Assembly (NCBI GenBank): GCA_013289665.1
Contig: JABCZN010000006.1
Location: 1 to 64,000 of the forward strand
DNA: 64,000 nucleotides
DNA from: Acidobacteriota bacterium
GTDB lineage: Bacteria; Acidobacteriota; Terriglobia; Acidiferrales; UBA7541
Direction: 5' to 3'
Numbering within the stretch: the stretch's first letter is position 1; every line of letters starts with the position of its first letter. The notes below the pieces were generated by a model. It searched no databases. It was not told the DNA's origin and saw only the letters and a list, made by a program, of their open reading frames with translations. The translations under genes were made by a program, and so were the position numbers. Below, in pieces: positions 37,916-46,377 of the stretch.

Positions 37916-38219
37916 TTGTTTGTCCTCAAAGACATAGTTCGGCTCGGATCCGCGTTTCGCGGGAATTTGCCACCGCCGTTAGCCCGATTGGATTTGGTTC
38001 GGGCGTCAATGTTCTGCTGTCGAATTTGAAGCAAACTGCGCGGCGGCGGGCTAAAGCCCGCCGCTAGTAAAGGCTCCCGCTCCGCAGAACCATTCTGGAC
38101 GGACAAACTGCGCCCGCCTCAGAAGGTGGCCGCTAGAAAGGCCACACCAACCTAAGAGCGGGCCGGGCAAGCCCGGCCCCTTGGAATGTTCCCGGGGCTT
38201 GGCCGGCTGAAACCCACCG
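37916..38219. other. Intergenic region with several palindromes
   Basis: This 304-base stretch between the VOC and dnaB genes holds no gene but at least three dispersed palindromes, described separately, and related GC-rich stem strings. It is the densest repeat cluster in the window. Confidence 0.6.
38041..38200. repeat. Cluster of dispersed GC palindromes
   Basis: CGGCGGGCTAAAGCCCGCCG followed by CTAGT (38041-38068), GGTGGCCGCTAGAAAGGCCA (38126-38145) and GGGCCGGGCAAGCCCGGCCC (38160-38179). Each is a stem with a short loop and most carry CTA or CTT after the stem. They are the same family seen at 41.6, 42.3, 44.3 and 45.4 kb. Confidence 0.6.
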
Positions 38220-39614
38220 CTACTGTTCGTCCGGCCCGGAGAATTGGGAGAAGGCGTCGGGGGCGGCTTCTTCGAAGCGCGTCAGGCGGCTGCGGAAGAC
38301 GAATTTGAGCCTGTCAGTGGGGCCGTTGCGCTGCTTGGCGATGATGATATCGGCCATGTCGCGTTCTTCCGGCGTCATCTCCATTTTGCCCCAGTTGGGG
38401 CGGTAGATGAACATGACCACGTCGGCGTCCTGCTCGATGGCGCCAGATTCGCGAAGATCGGAGAGCTGCGGACCGCGCTCCTCGCGCTCCGGGGCGCGTG
38501 TAAGCTGGCTGAGGACGAGGACGGGGATCTGCAATTCCTTGGCTAGGCCTTTCAGGCCGCGGGAGATGCTGGCGACTTCTTCCTGGCGGGAGCTGAAGCG
38601 TCCGCGAGCCGTGATGAGCTGGAGATAGTCGACGATAACGAGCGAGAGCCCTTTGTCGCGTTTGAGGCGGCGGGCTTTTGCGCCGATTTCGAGGACGCTG
38701 GTGGAACCCGCGTCGTCCACCCAGAGCGGCGCGGAAGAAATTGTGCCGAGGGCTTCGGTCATGCGGCGCCAGTCTTCCCGGCTGAGGTGGCCGGAGCGGA
38801 ATTTGTGCGCGTCCACCTGCGCGACAGACGCGACCATGCGCTGGAGTAAAGATTCCTTGGACATTTCCAGGCTGAAGAGGGCGACCGGCAAGCCGCCGCG
38901 GATGGAAATGTTTTCCGCGAGATTCAGAGCTAGCGCGGTTTTCCCCTGCGATGGGCGGGCGGCGAGAATGATGAGTTCCGAGGGCTGCAGGCCGGAGAGA
39001 AGCTTGTCGAGTTCGCCGTACCCGGTGGAAATGCCCGTAACGCTTTTGCCTTCGCGGAAGATTTTCTCGAGGCGTTCGAAATTGTCGCGGACGATATCTT
39101 TGACCGGGATGAGGCCGGCTTTGACGCGGTCTTCGGCGATGGCGAAGATGCTGGACTCGGCGTTATCGAGGATCGCGTCGGCACCGTCTTCGCCTTCAAA
39201 GGCGCGCTGCTGAATGTTGTGCGTGGCGTGGATCAGGTTGCGCAGCATGGCCTTTTCTTTGACGATGCGCGCGTAATGTTCGACGTTGGTGACACGGGGC
39301 ATGCCATCCACAAGGGAGGCGAGGTACGGCGCTCCGCCGGAGGCGTCGAGTTCGCTGCGGCGGTGGAGTTCCTCGGTGAGGGTAACGAGATCAATGGCCT
39401 GCTGGGCTTCGCCGAGGGCGATCATGCGGGTGAAGATGTTGCGGTGCTGGGGAATGAAGAAATCGTCGGGCTTGAGGGCCTCGATTGCGGTGTTGAGGGC
39501 GTTGTTATCAAAGAGAATGGCGCCGAGAATGGAGCGCTCCGCGTCGAGGTTGGATGGAAGGGGGCGTTCGAGAGTGGAATCAGCGGGCATGGGGACAGAT
39601 AGGCCTTTCGCCAT
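38220..39614 (-). CDS. dnaB: Replicative DNA helicase DnaB
   Basis: A 464-residue hexameric helicase. The N-terminal DnaB domain (PSNLDAERSILGAILFDN) is followed by the RecA-like core: AARPSQGKTALALNLA (Walker A), LVIVDYLQLITARG (Walker B) and LRESGAIEQDADVVMF. The C-terminus NGPTDRLKFVFRSRLTRFEE is complete. No intein is seen. It follows the rpsF-rpsR-rplI block but is separated by a plus-strand serine hydrolase. AAGGA precedes the ATG. Confidence 0.97.
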   Translation of the reverse strand: MAKGLSVPMPADSTLERPLPSNLDAERSILGAILFDNNALNTAIEALKPDDFFIPQHRNIFTRMIALGEAQQAIDLVTLTEELHRRSELDASGGAPYLASLVDGMPRVTNVEHYARIVKEKAMLRNLIHATHNIQQRAFEGEDGADAILDNAESSIFAIAEDRVKAGLIPVKDIVRDNFERLEKIFREGKSVTGISTGYGELDKLLSGLQPSELIILAARPSQGKTALALNLAENISIRGGLPVALFSLEMSKESLLQRMVASVAQVDAHKFRSGHLSREDWRRMTEALGTISSAPLWVDDAGSTSVLEIGAKARRLKRDKGLSLVIVDYLQLITARGRFSSRQEEVASISRGLKGLAKELQIPVLVLSQLTRAPEREERGPQLSDLRESGAIEQDADVVMFIYRPNWGKMEMTPEERDMADIIIAKQRNGPTDRLKFVFRSRLTRFEEAAPDAFSQFSGPDEQ

Positions 39615-39841
39615 TTCGCTTTTCCTTCGCTATAAGTATCACGGCTATCGCAGGAAGGCAAGTGAAGATTTTTCGCTCCGGCAGAAGATCCCTGAGCCGA
39701 AGTTCTGAGTGGCAGTGTGCGGCGAATGCGAGCGCGCGTCAATGGGAGTGGGTGTGAATTAAAAAGGAAAACGGTGAAAAACTCTTGAGCGCGAATGTGG
39801 CAAGATGCTGCGACGGGAATGGCGCGGAAGGAGCAATGGTG

Positions 39842-40972
39842 ATGAGAGAGATGCACGGGAACCGGCTTCGGCAGGTGAGCAAAGCGGGATCGATGGCGTT
39901 TGCGGTTGGATTTGTATTGTGGAATGGCGTGGTTCCACAAAAAGCCGCGAGCGATTCCTACCAAGCAGCGAGGACCAACGCGGACCGGCAAGCGAAGGAA
40001 TGGATTGCACGCGGGATTCCCGGCTTGTCGCTGACCGTCGCCGTGGAGGGAAAGATTGTTTATTCGCAGGGATTCGGCTACGCGGACCTCGAAGAGCGCG
40101 TGCCCGTCTGGCCGACGACCAAATTTCGCATCGGCAGCATTTCCAAGCCGCTGACGGCGACCGCACTGGTTCAACTTGTAGAAGCGGGGAAACTCGATCT
40201 GGATTCACCGGTGCAGAAGTATGCGCCGTCGTTCCCGGATAAGGGAGCGGTGATCACCACGCGAATGCTTGCGGGACACCTGGCGGGCATCCGGCATTAC
40301 CAGGGCGATGAGTTCAATATCCAGAAGCATTATGCCAACGTTTTAGATGGGGTGAAGATCTTCGAGAACGATCCCCTGGTTTCGCCACCGGGGACGAAAT
40401 TCAATTATTCCAGTTATGGGTACAACCTGCTCGGCGCCGTGGTGGAATCGGCTTCCGGTGAAAATTTCCTCGACTACATGCAGAAGCATGTTTTTGACGC
40501 CATGGGCCTGGCGCACACGGCGGCGGACCAGAATAGGCAAATCGTGGGGCAACGCTCGCGCTTTTACGAAAAAGAGAAGGATGGAACGATGGAGAACGCG
40601 CCCTATGTGGACAACAGCTACAAATGGGCTGGCGGAGGATTTTTGTCCACGTCGGAGGACCTGGTGCGCTTCGGGTCGATGCTGCTCCAGCCGGGATTCT
40701 TGAAAGCGGAGTCGTTGAAACTCTTGTTCACATCGCAGAAAACAAAATCGGGCGAGGAAACAGGGTATGGGATGGGTTGGGAAATTGCAAAGTCGCCGTC
40801 CGGGAGAGTGGTTTATGAGCATTCGGGCGGCTCGATTGGCGGAAGTTCACAACTGATTGTGTACCCGGAGACGCGCGTGGTGGTAGCACTGGTGACGAAT
40901 CTCACAAGCAGGGAATGGAAAGCGGCGGAAGTGGAAGAAGTGGCGGAGAAGTTTGAGAGCGGGAAGAAATAG
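39842..40972 (+). CDS. Exported serine hydrolase of the beta-lactamase/transpeptidase family
   Basis: A 376-residue class C beta-lactamase-like protein. A hydrophobic N-terminal segment (about residues 12-31) suggests export. The catalytic triad motifs are SISK (S-x2-K) in IGSISKPLTAT, Y-x-N in YSSYGYN and HSGG in the K[TS]G position. It may hydrolyse esters, peptides or D-amino-acid bonds rather than antibiotics. AAGGAGCA lies best for ATG 39842. It sits opposite in strand inside the rplI-dnaB block. Confidence 0.88.
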   Translation: MREMHGNRLRQVSKAGSMAFAVGFVLWNGVVPQKAASDSYQAARTNADRQAKEWIARGIPGLSLTVAVEGKIVYSQGFGYADLEERVPVWPTTKFRIGSISKPLTATALVQLVEAGKLDLDSPVQKYAPSFPDKGAVITTRMLAGHLAGIRHYQGDEFNIQKHYANVLDGVKIFENDPLVSPPGTKFNYSSYGYNLLGAVVESASGENFLDYMQKHVFDAMGLAHTAADQNRQIVGQRSRFYEKEKDGTMENAPYVDNSYKWAGGGFLSTSEDLVRFGSMLLQPGFLKAESLKLLFTSQKTKSGEETGYGMGWEIAKSPSGRVVYEHSGGSIGGSSQLIVYPETRVVVALVTNLTSREWKAAEVEEVAEKFESGKK

Positions 40973-41032
40973 TGCGTTGGGCACCCCGGAATGTGTCGGT
41001 TCAGGATTTACATTGAGAGCATGGCTGGCTGG

Positions 41033-41063
41033 TTCAAGAAAGAGAGCACCCGCCGCGGCGGGT
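41033..41063 (-). terminator. Terminator after rplI
   Basis: On the minus strand GCACCCGCCGCGGCGGGTGC (41063-41044) folds into a strong stem followed by TCTCTTTCTTG. It lies 33 nt beyond the rplI stop, so ends the rpsF-rpsR-rplI transcript before the convergent serine hydrolase gene. Confidence 0.65.
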
Positions 41064-41095
41064 GCCCCTCGGATGCGTCAGACTGAGGGTCGCGC

Positions 41096-41542
41096 TCAGA
41101 CTTCTTTTTCGACGTGGACTTTGATTTCGGCGGTTACGTCGCGGAAGACTTTGACGGTCACCGGGAATTCGCCGATGGACTTGATGGGATCGGCGAGCTG
41201 CACCTGGCGCTTGTCCACATCGAACTTTTGCGCCTTCAGGGCTTCGGCGATGTCGCCGGTCGTGACGGAGCCGAACATCTGGTCGTTCTCGCCGGTCTTC
41301 CGGTGGAACTTGACGGAAACGCCGCTGAGCAGCTCTGCCTGCTTTTTGGCGGCGTCGAGTTCCGTGGCGGTCTTCTTTGCCAAGGAACCGCGAATGCGTT
41401 CGAGCGCCTTCATGTTGCCCGGCGTGGCTTCGATGCCGATTTTGTTGGGCAACAGGAAATTGCGGGCGTAGCCGGGCTTGACGGTGACGACGTCGCCGCG
41501 GTGGCCGAGTTTTTCTACGTCTTCTTGAAGAATGATCTGCAT
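41096..41542 (-). CDS. rplI: Ribosomal protein bL9
   Basis: A 148-residue large-subunit protein. N-terminal domain MQIILQEDVEKLGHRGDVVT, then VKPGYARNFLLPNKI, a long helix and the C-terminal RNA-binding domain ending HVEKEV. Full length. AGGAG precedes the ATG. Last gene of the rpsF-rpsR-rplI operon. Confidence 0.97.
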   Translation of the reverse strand: MQIILQEDVEKLGHRGDVVTVKPGYARNFLLPNKIGIEATPGNMKALERIRGSLAKKTATELDAAKKQAELLSGVSVKFHRKTGENDQMFGSVTTGDIAEALKAQKFDVDKRQVQLADPIKSIGEFPVTVKVFRDVTAEIKVHVEKEV

Positions 41543-41583
41543 GACTCGCTCCTGAATTCTTTCGAAAATCGGTACTGCTCAAA

Positions 41584-41657
41584 AACCTGGCCCCGACCGG
41601 GTCGGGGCCGCTGCATCAGCCGCCCTAGGAGGGCCGGGCGAGCCCGGCCTCTACAAG
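41584..41657. repeat. Two dispersed palindromes between rpsR and rplI
   Basis: CCTGGCCCCGACCGGGTCGG followed by GGCC (41585-41610), and GGGCCGGGCGAGCCCGGCCT followed by CTACAAGG (about 41631-41658). The first recurs almost unchanged near 42322. Confidence 0.6.
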
Positions 41658-41688
41658 GTCCGGCTTCTTGGGCCGCGCGGGCTAAAAC

Positions 41689-42213
41689 CTATGCTACCGG
41701 GGCCTTCGGGGCTTCGATGGCGCGTGGGGCCTGGACGCCTGCGGCGCTGCCTGCGAAGGGCAACAGGGCAATGTTGCGGGCGCGCTTGATCGCTACGCCC
41801 AGCCAGCGTTGGTGGCGGGCGCACACGCCGGTCATGCGGCGGGGTAGAATCTTGCCGCGCTCCTGGACGAATTGCGAAAGAATGTCGGCGCGCTTGTAGT
41901 CGATGAAGTCCATCTTCTCGACACAGAACTTGCAGACTTTCTTTTTGCGGAAATACTGGCGCTTGCCGCGGCGCGGGCCGCCGGGACCGCCACCAGGACC
42001 TCCGGGGCCGCCTTCGCGGCGTCCACCGCCCGGACCACCTTCGCGGCGCGGGCCGGAATGCGAGTGGCCACCCTCACGGCGAGGGGGACCGCCGCCTTCG
42101 TTGCGGTGAGCGGGAGCGGATGGAGCTGCGGGCGCTGCGGGGGCAGTGCCGCCTTCCGCGGCTGCTGGCGCCGGGGGAGGTGCGGCTTGCACGGGTTTCT
42201 GTTCCTCTGACAT
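41689..42213 (-). CDS. rpsR: Ribosomal protein bS18 with long low-complexity extensions
   Basis: A 174-residue protein, more than twice the usual 75. Residues 1-85 are Ala/Pro/Gly-rich with repeated RREGG units. The S18 core begins near [19 protein letters not shown] and keeps CxxC and CARH, i.e. the zinc-binding form. A 20-residue Ala/Pro tail follows. TAGGAAGT precedes the ATG. The extension resembles RNA-binding RGG tracts; its role on the ribosome is unknown. Confidence 0.93.
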   Translation of the reverse strand: MSEEQKPVQAAPPPAPAAAEGGTAPAAPAAPSAPAHRNEGGGPPRREGGHSHSGPRREGGPGGGRREGGPGGPGGGPGGPRRGKRQYFRKKKVCKFCVEKMDFIDYKRADILSQFVQERGKILPRRMTGVCARHQRWLGVAIKRARNIALLPFAGSAAGVQAPRAIEAPKAPVA

Positions 42214-42284
42214 AACTTCCTACCTTTCGAATGTTGCTCCGGGGCGATCGAGCGGAGCGTTCTAACTCGAGAACTTGATCCACG

Positions 42285-42348
42285 GAACTGCCGGTCTGGA
42301 GACCGGCCACTACTTCAGAAAACCTGGTCCCGACCGGGTCGGGGCCAC
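42285..42348. repeat. Two dispersed palindromes between rpsF and rpsR
   Basis: GCCGGTCTGGAGACCGGCCA followed by CTACTT (42290-42315) and ACCTGGTCCCGACCGGGTCG followed by GGGCC (42322-42346). The second nearly repeats the element at 41585. Confidence 0.6.
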
Positions 42349-42367
42349 CAGAAAACCGGGAGCGGGC

Positions 42368-42775
42368 TTAGGCGCTGGCGGTTTGTTCGGCCGGGGGCAC
42401 CGGTGGTTGCGTCACGCGGCGCGGGCGGCGAGCGGCGCGCTGCTCGCGCTTGTGCGAAAGCTTTTTCTGGCGCTTCAGTTCTTCGTCGAGACGGATCGTC
42501 TGATACTTGATGACTGAGTCAAGCACGCCGAGACGGCGCTCGAGCTCGTGAACCAGTTCGCCGTGGTTGGTGCGCACCTGCTGGTAGACGTAGATGCCTT
42601 CGCGGTGCTTGGCGACCTTGTAGGCGAGCTTGCGCGTCCCCCAGTGCTCGGTCTTTTCGATCTTGCCGCCCTTTTCGGCGACGGCATGCTCGATGGTGCT
42701 GAGGACCTTCTTGATTTCGTCTTCCGGCGTTGCCGGGCGGGCGATGAAAATCAGATCGTACAAACGTTCTTCCAT
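42368..42775 (-). CDS. rpsF: Ribosomal protein bS6
   Basis: A 135-residue small-subunit protein that pairs with bS18. Opening ERLYDLIFIARPATPEDEI, then WGTRKLAYKVAKHREGIYV and LERRLGVLDSVIKYQTIRL are diagnostic. The C-terminus is extended and basic (ARRPRRVTQPPVPP). GAGGTCATC precedes the ATG. There is no ssb gene between rpsF and rpsR. Confidence 0.96.
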   Translation of the reverse strand: MEERLYDLIFIARPATPEDEIKKVLSTIEHAVAEKGGKIEKTEHWGTRKLAYKVAKHREGIYVYQQVRTNHGELVHELERRLGVLDSVIKYQTIRLDEELKRQKKLSHKREQRAARRPRRVTQPPVPPAEQTASA

Positions 42776-42881
42776 GATGACCTCGTTTCTTCCTGTTCCG
42801 GGCGCTGGGCCCGGGAAATTCGTTACGAACCTTGCTCACCGTTAGGGCGAGATCCTTCGCGCCTGCTTCGGAAGGCGGCCG

Positions 42882-43466
42882 CTACGGTTGTTCGGCCGGC
42901 GGAACTCGGCGGTTGTACTTGTTCATGGCGGCAGCGATTCCCTGCGTCAGAATCATTTCCACCGCGTCACCCGCTTCGACCACCATTTCACTGGCCACTT
43001 CCAGATCGGCTTTCTTCATCGGCCGCAATACGTAGGCCGCCAAATCGCCAACCGGATGATCGGGGCCGCAACCGAGCCGCAGCCTTGCGAATTCCTGCGT
43101 GCCCATGGCGCTGGTAACCGATTTCGCGCCTTTATGCGTTCCCGGCCTGCCGTTTTGGGCGATGCGAATCATGCCCCACGGCAGATCGCGCTCGTCCCAC
43201 ATCACCAGCAAATTCTCCGGACCCAACTCGTACTTTTCCAGCAGGTCGCGAACGCTGATCCCGCTGAGATTCATGGACGTCTGCGGCTTGGCCAGGATCA
43301 CCTCTTCCCCGGCCACTTTCCCGAGGCCTACCAGGGCCTTGCCCTCGGGACGCTCGACGTGGATGGAAGCACGATTCGCGATTTCATCCACGGCGAGAAA
43401 ACCAAGATTATGCGGCGTCCATTGATATTCCGGGCCAGGATTGCCAAGGCCGACAATGAGCCGCAT
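42882..43466 (-). CDS. pth: Peptidyl-tRNA hydrolase
   Basis: A 194-residue enzyme releasing peptides from stalled peptidyl-tRNA. LIVGLGNPGPEYQWTPHNLG holds the catalytic His19, followed by KPQTSMNLSG, LVMWDERDLPWG and GRPGTHKGAKSV. Full length. It starts 30 nt after rplY, the usual neighbour. Confidence 0.96.
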   Translation of the reverse strand: MRLIVGLGNPGPEYQWTPHNLGFLAVDEIANRASIHVERPEGKALVGLGKVAGEEVILAKPQTSMNLSGISVRDLLEKYELGPENLLVMWDERDLPWGMIRIAQNGRPGTHKGAKSVTSAMGTQEFARLRLGCGPDHPVGDLAAYVLRPMKKADLEVASEMVVEAGDAVEMILTQGIAAAMNKYNRRVPPAEQP

Positions 43467-43496
43467 GGTGTTTGGCGCGTGACGGGCGGAAAGGAA

Positions 43497-44198
43497 TTAC
43501 TTCTTCTTTTCCGGCTTCTCGGGAGCCTTTGCGCCTTCCTCGCCTTCCTCGCCTTCGACTTCTTTCTTGCCCTTCTTGATGACCTCGGGCTCGGCCGGAG
43601 TCGTCGCAACCGCGGCTTCGACCGGCTTCTCTTCTTCGGCACGCAAGGTGACGACGTGAGAGAGAACCGTTTGCGGATCGGTGAGCAGCTTGAGCTTTGC
43701 CGTGTTGATTGGCAGTTCGCCTGCGCGCAGGCTCTGGTTGAGCGCCAGGCCGCTGACGTCCACCTTGAATTCTGTCGGGATGTCCGCGGGCAGGCACTCG
43801 ACTTCCACTTCGCGGGTGACGACTTCGTACACGCCGCCCTGAACTTTCACGCCGGAGGGCTCGCCAAAGGTGTGCACGGGCACTTTCACCTTCATGCGAA
43901 CGTCCATGGCGATGCGGAGCAGGTCCACGTGGAGCAGATTGCCGGAGACGGGATCCACCTGCCAGTCTTTCACGATCGCGGGTTCGTGCTTGCCGCCGAG
44001 ATCCACCTGGAACAAGGTGTTGTGGCCGGATTCGGAGCGGAGAATCGCGGTGACCTGCTTGGTGTTCACGGCCAGTGCGAGCACTTCGCCCTTCCCGCCG
44101 TACAGCGTGGCGGGCACCTTTCCGGAAACGCGCAAACGCCGCGCTTCGTTTTTGCCCCGTGTGGCGCGGGGCGCGCCTTCAACAATGATCTGAGCCAT
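43497..44198 (-). CDS. rplY: Ribosomal protein bL25, Ctc form
   Basis: A 233-residue 5S rRNA-binding protein of the long Ctc type. N-terminal L25 domain (RGKNEARRLRVSGKVPATLYG), then the TL5 C-terminal domain (VRMKVKVPVHTFGEPSGVKV, VECLPADIPTEFKVDVSGL). A highly charged Lys/Glu tail of about 30 residues ends it. AAGGAAAGAAG precedes the ATG. Neighbours prs and pth are typical. Confidence 0.95.
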   Translation of the reverse strand: MAQIIVEGAPRATRGKNEARRLRVSGKVPATLYGGKGEVLALAVNTKQVTAILRSESGHNTLFQVDLGGKHEPAIVKDWQVDPVSGNLLHVDLLRIAMDVRMKVKVPVHTFGEPSGVKVQGGVYEVVTREVEVECLPADIPTEFKVDVSGLALNQSLRAGELPINTAKLKLLTDPQTVLSHVVTLRAEEEKPVEAAVATTPAEPEVIKKGKKEVEGEEGEEGAKAPEKPEKKK

Positions 44199-44298
44199 GG
44201 CTTCTTTCCTTATTGGATAACAGAGAGCAGCGATCAGATAAAAGGAATCAGCAGTTGCCTCCCGTTATCTGTTCTCTATTTGCTGCTATCCCCTTTCA

Positions 44299-44353
44299 TT
44301 TGCCGGCCTGAAGGCCGGCGACTAGAAAACCCCCGGGGCATAAAGCCGCCCCT
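44299..44353. repeat. Dispersed palindromes between prs and rplY
   Basis: GCCGGCCTGAAGGCCGGCGA followed by CTAG (44299-44322) and a weaker CCGGGGCATAAAGCCGCCCC followed by TACT (44331-44352). Same family as neighbours' elements. Confidence 0.5.
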
Positions 44354-44355
44354 AC

Positions 44356-45300
44356 TCAAATAAACAGCTCGCTGATCGAGGTTTCCTCGTGAATCGAACG
44401 AATGCCGCGGGCGAGCAGCTCCGCGACACTCAAAATCTTGATTTTCTTGACGCCCCTGGCGGCTTCGCAGAGGGGCACGGAATCGGTGGCCACCACTTCG
44501 GTGATCCTGGATTTCACGATGCGTTCCACGGCCGGCCCGGAGAACACGGCGTGGGTGCAGGCGGCGAAGACCTGGGTGGCGCCTTCGCGGATTAACGCGT
44601 CGGCGGTTTTCACCAGGGTGCCGGCGGTGTCAATGATGTCGTCCACGATCAAGGTGCTGCGGCCTTTGACGTCGCCGATGAGGTTCATTACTTCGGTTAC
44701 GTCCATGTCCACGCGGCGCTTGTCCACGATGGCCAGGGGCGCATCGAGTTTCTTTGCGAATGCGCGGGCGCGCTCCACACCACCCGCATCGGGCGAGACA
44801 ACGGTGAGGTTCGGCAGCTTCATGTGGCGAAAGTATTCAACCAATACGGGCGAGCCGTACAAGTGATCCACGGGAACGTCGAAATAGCCCTGAATCTGCG
44901 GCGCGTGCAAATCAAGCGTGAGGGCGCGGCTTGCGCCAGCGGTTTCAAGAAGGTCCGCAACCAGCTTGGCTGATATTGGAACGCGGGGCTTGTCTTTGCG
45001 GTCCTGCCGGGCATAGCAGTAGTACGGGAGAACGGCGGTGATACGCCAGGCAGAAGCGCGTTTGAATGCATCAATCATAAGCAGCAATTCGAGCAGGTGG
45101 CTGTCCACCGGAAACGAGCAGGGTTGCACGACGAAGACGTCGGCCCCGCGCACATTTTCAAGAATCTGAAAATATATTTCACCATCGCTGAAGCGGTCGA
45201 GCTTGGCCTGGCCGAGGGGCACGTCCAGATGCGCGCAGATGGCTTTGGCCAGAACCGGATTGGCTGTGCCTGTAAAGATTTTGAAACGCTCGTCGTTCAC
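44356..45300 (-). CDS. prs: Ribose-phosphate pyrophosphokinase
   Basis: A 314-residue enzyme making PRPP from ribose 5-phosphate and ATP. IFTGTANPVLAKAICAHLDV, YARQDRK, LDLHAPQIQGYFDVPVDHL and the PRPP loop TLIVDDIIDTAGT are intact. GTG start with AGAAG upstream. PRPP feeds apt, purH and hpt in this window. Confidence 0.97.
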   Translation of the reverse strand: MNDERFKIFTGTANPVLAKAICAHLDVPLGQAKLDRFSDGEIYFQILENVRGADVFVVQPCSFPVDSHLLELLLMIDAFKRASAWRITAVLPYYCYARQDRKDKPRVPISAKLVADLLETAGASRALTLDLHAPQIQGYFDVPVDHLYGSPVLVEYFRHMKLPNLTVVSPDAGGVERARAFAKKLDAPLAIVDKRRVDMDVTEVMNLIGDVKGRSTLIVDDIIDTAGTLVKTADALIREGATQVFAACTHAVFSGPAVERIVKSRITEVVATDSVPLCEAARGVKKIKILSVAELLARGIRSIHEETSISELFI

Positions 45301-45311
45301 TCGCTTCTCGC

Positions 45312-45422
45312 TTTAGTCGCCGCTCTCTGGCGACACACTTCTTCGAACCGGAAATTGCCACTTCGCGACCTGAAGGTCGCCGCTCCAGAGCAGGGCTTGC
45401 CGATCTAGGGATCGGCCACTAC
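45312..45422. repeat. Cluster of dispersed palindromes between ispE and prs
   Basis: GTCGCCGCTCTCTGGCGAC (45316-45334), GCGACCTGAAGGTCGCCGCT (45365-45384) and GCCGATCTAGGGATCGGCCA followed by CTAC (45399-45422). The last two share the form of the 44299 and 42290 elements. No tRNA was found here although one often lies at this place in other bacteria. Confidence 0.6.
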
Positions 45423-45457
45423 CATTGAAGTTTCAGAATTCGGAGAGACGCTGAGGA

Positions 45458-46369
45458 TCAACCGACAATCGCGCTTTTCAACAACCGCGCATACCTGCTC
45501 CGCGAAACTGTTTCGCAGACGAAGGCTTGATCGTGCGGAAACCCGACAGCGGCTCGGCGCGCCTTAGCTGGGCTCGGGAAAACTCCAAACACCGCCGAAC
45601 CGCTACCCGCCAGCAAGGCTTCTGAAGCTCCCTCATGGAGCAGATCCCGCCTGATCTTGCCAAGGCGGGGATGGCGCCGGAAAACCGCATCCTCAAAATC
45701 GTTAGAAAGGGAGGCTTCCCGCGCGCTCCAACATAGAGCACAGAACTTAAACAGTTTATGGTTCGCGGCGGATTTTGTCAACGAAGCCAATTCCGGGGCA
45801 TGCAGCCAGCGGTAGGCGTCTGGGGTGGGGACGTGAATGTCCGTGGGGGATACGATCAGCAGGCTCAGCCGGCGGGCGTCGGGGAGAGGGTAGATTTCCT
45901 CGCCCTTGCCGATGCCCAGGGCGGTTCCGCCAATCAGGAAAAACGGGACGTCGGCCCCAAGGGTGGCGGCAATCTCCAAAAGCCGCGGCGTTTCGAACTT
46001 TTGACGGGTGAATTGCAGATAGCCGAGGAGGGCCGCGGCGGCGTCGCTCGAGCCGCCACCCAATCCGCGCCCCGCGGGAATTTTTTTCTGCAGGGTGATC
46101 TCGACCCCGGGGCGAATGCGGCTTTCGCGGCGCAGGGCATCCACAGCGCGGTAAACGAGATTCTTCTCGACCGCTTCCTTGGCTAGGGACTCGTTGCCCT
46201 GGATTTCGAGGGCGATGCCGGGGCGTCGTGAGGAACGAAACTCTAACGTGTCATGCAGCGATACGGTTTGAAAGACCGTGCGCAGTTCGTGATAGCCGTC
46301 GGCGCGCTTTCCCAGCACTTCCAGACGCAAGTTGACCTTGGCGTACGCCGGAATACGGATTGTTGGCAT
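45458..46369 (-). CDS. ispE: 4-diphosphocytidyl-2-C-methyl-D-erythritol kinase
   Basis: A 303-residue GHMP kinase of the MEP pathway. The N-terminus AYAKVNLRLEVLGKRADGYH and the ATP loop PAGRGLGGGSSDAAAALLG are intact; a later LLAGSGSAVFGVF matches the third GHMP motif. Follows the TPR gene by 8 nt. With ispD and ispF this gives three MEP genes in the window. Confidence 0.95.
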   Translation of the reverse strand: MPTIRIPAYAKVNLRLEVLGKRADGYHELRTVFQTVSLHDTLEFRSSRRPGIALEIQGNESLAKEAVEKNLVYRAVDALRRESRIRPGVEITLQKKIPAGRGLGGGSSDAAAALLGYLQFTRQKFETPRLLEIAATLGADVPFFLIGGTALGIGKGEEIYPLPDARRLSLLIVSPTDIHVPTPDAYRWLHAPELASLTKSAANHKLFKFCALCWSAREASLSNDFEDAVFRRHPRLGKIRRDLLHEGASEALLAGSGSAVFGVFPSPAKARRAAVGFPHDQAFVCETVSRSRYARLLKSAIVG

Positions 46370-46377
46370 TCAATGAC

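Noticed and set aside
42888..44363. Open frame of 491 codons opposite pth and rplY
   Set aside because: Both genes on the other strand are complete and canonical; the frame has no recognisable domain.
45301..45457. tRNA gene between ispE and prs
   Set aside because: A tRNA is common at this location in other bacteria, but here only palindromic repeats are found; no cloverleaf or T-arm consensus.
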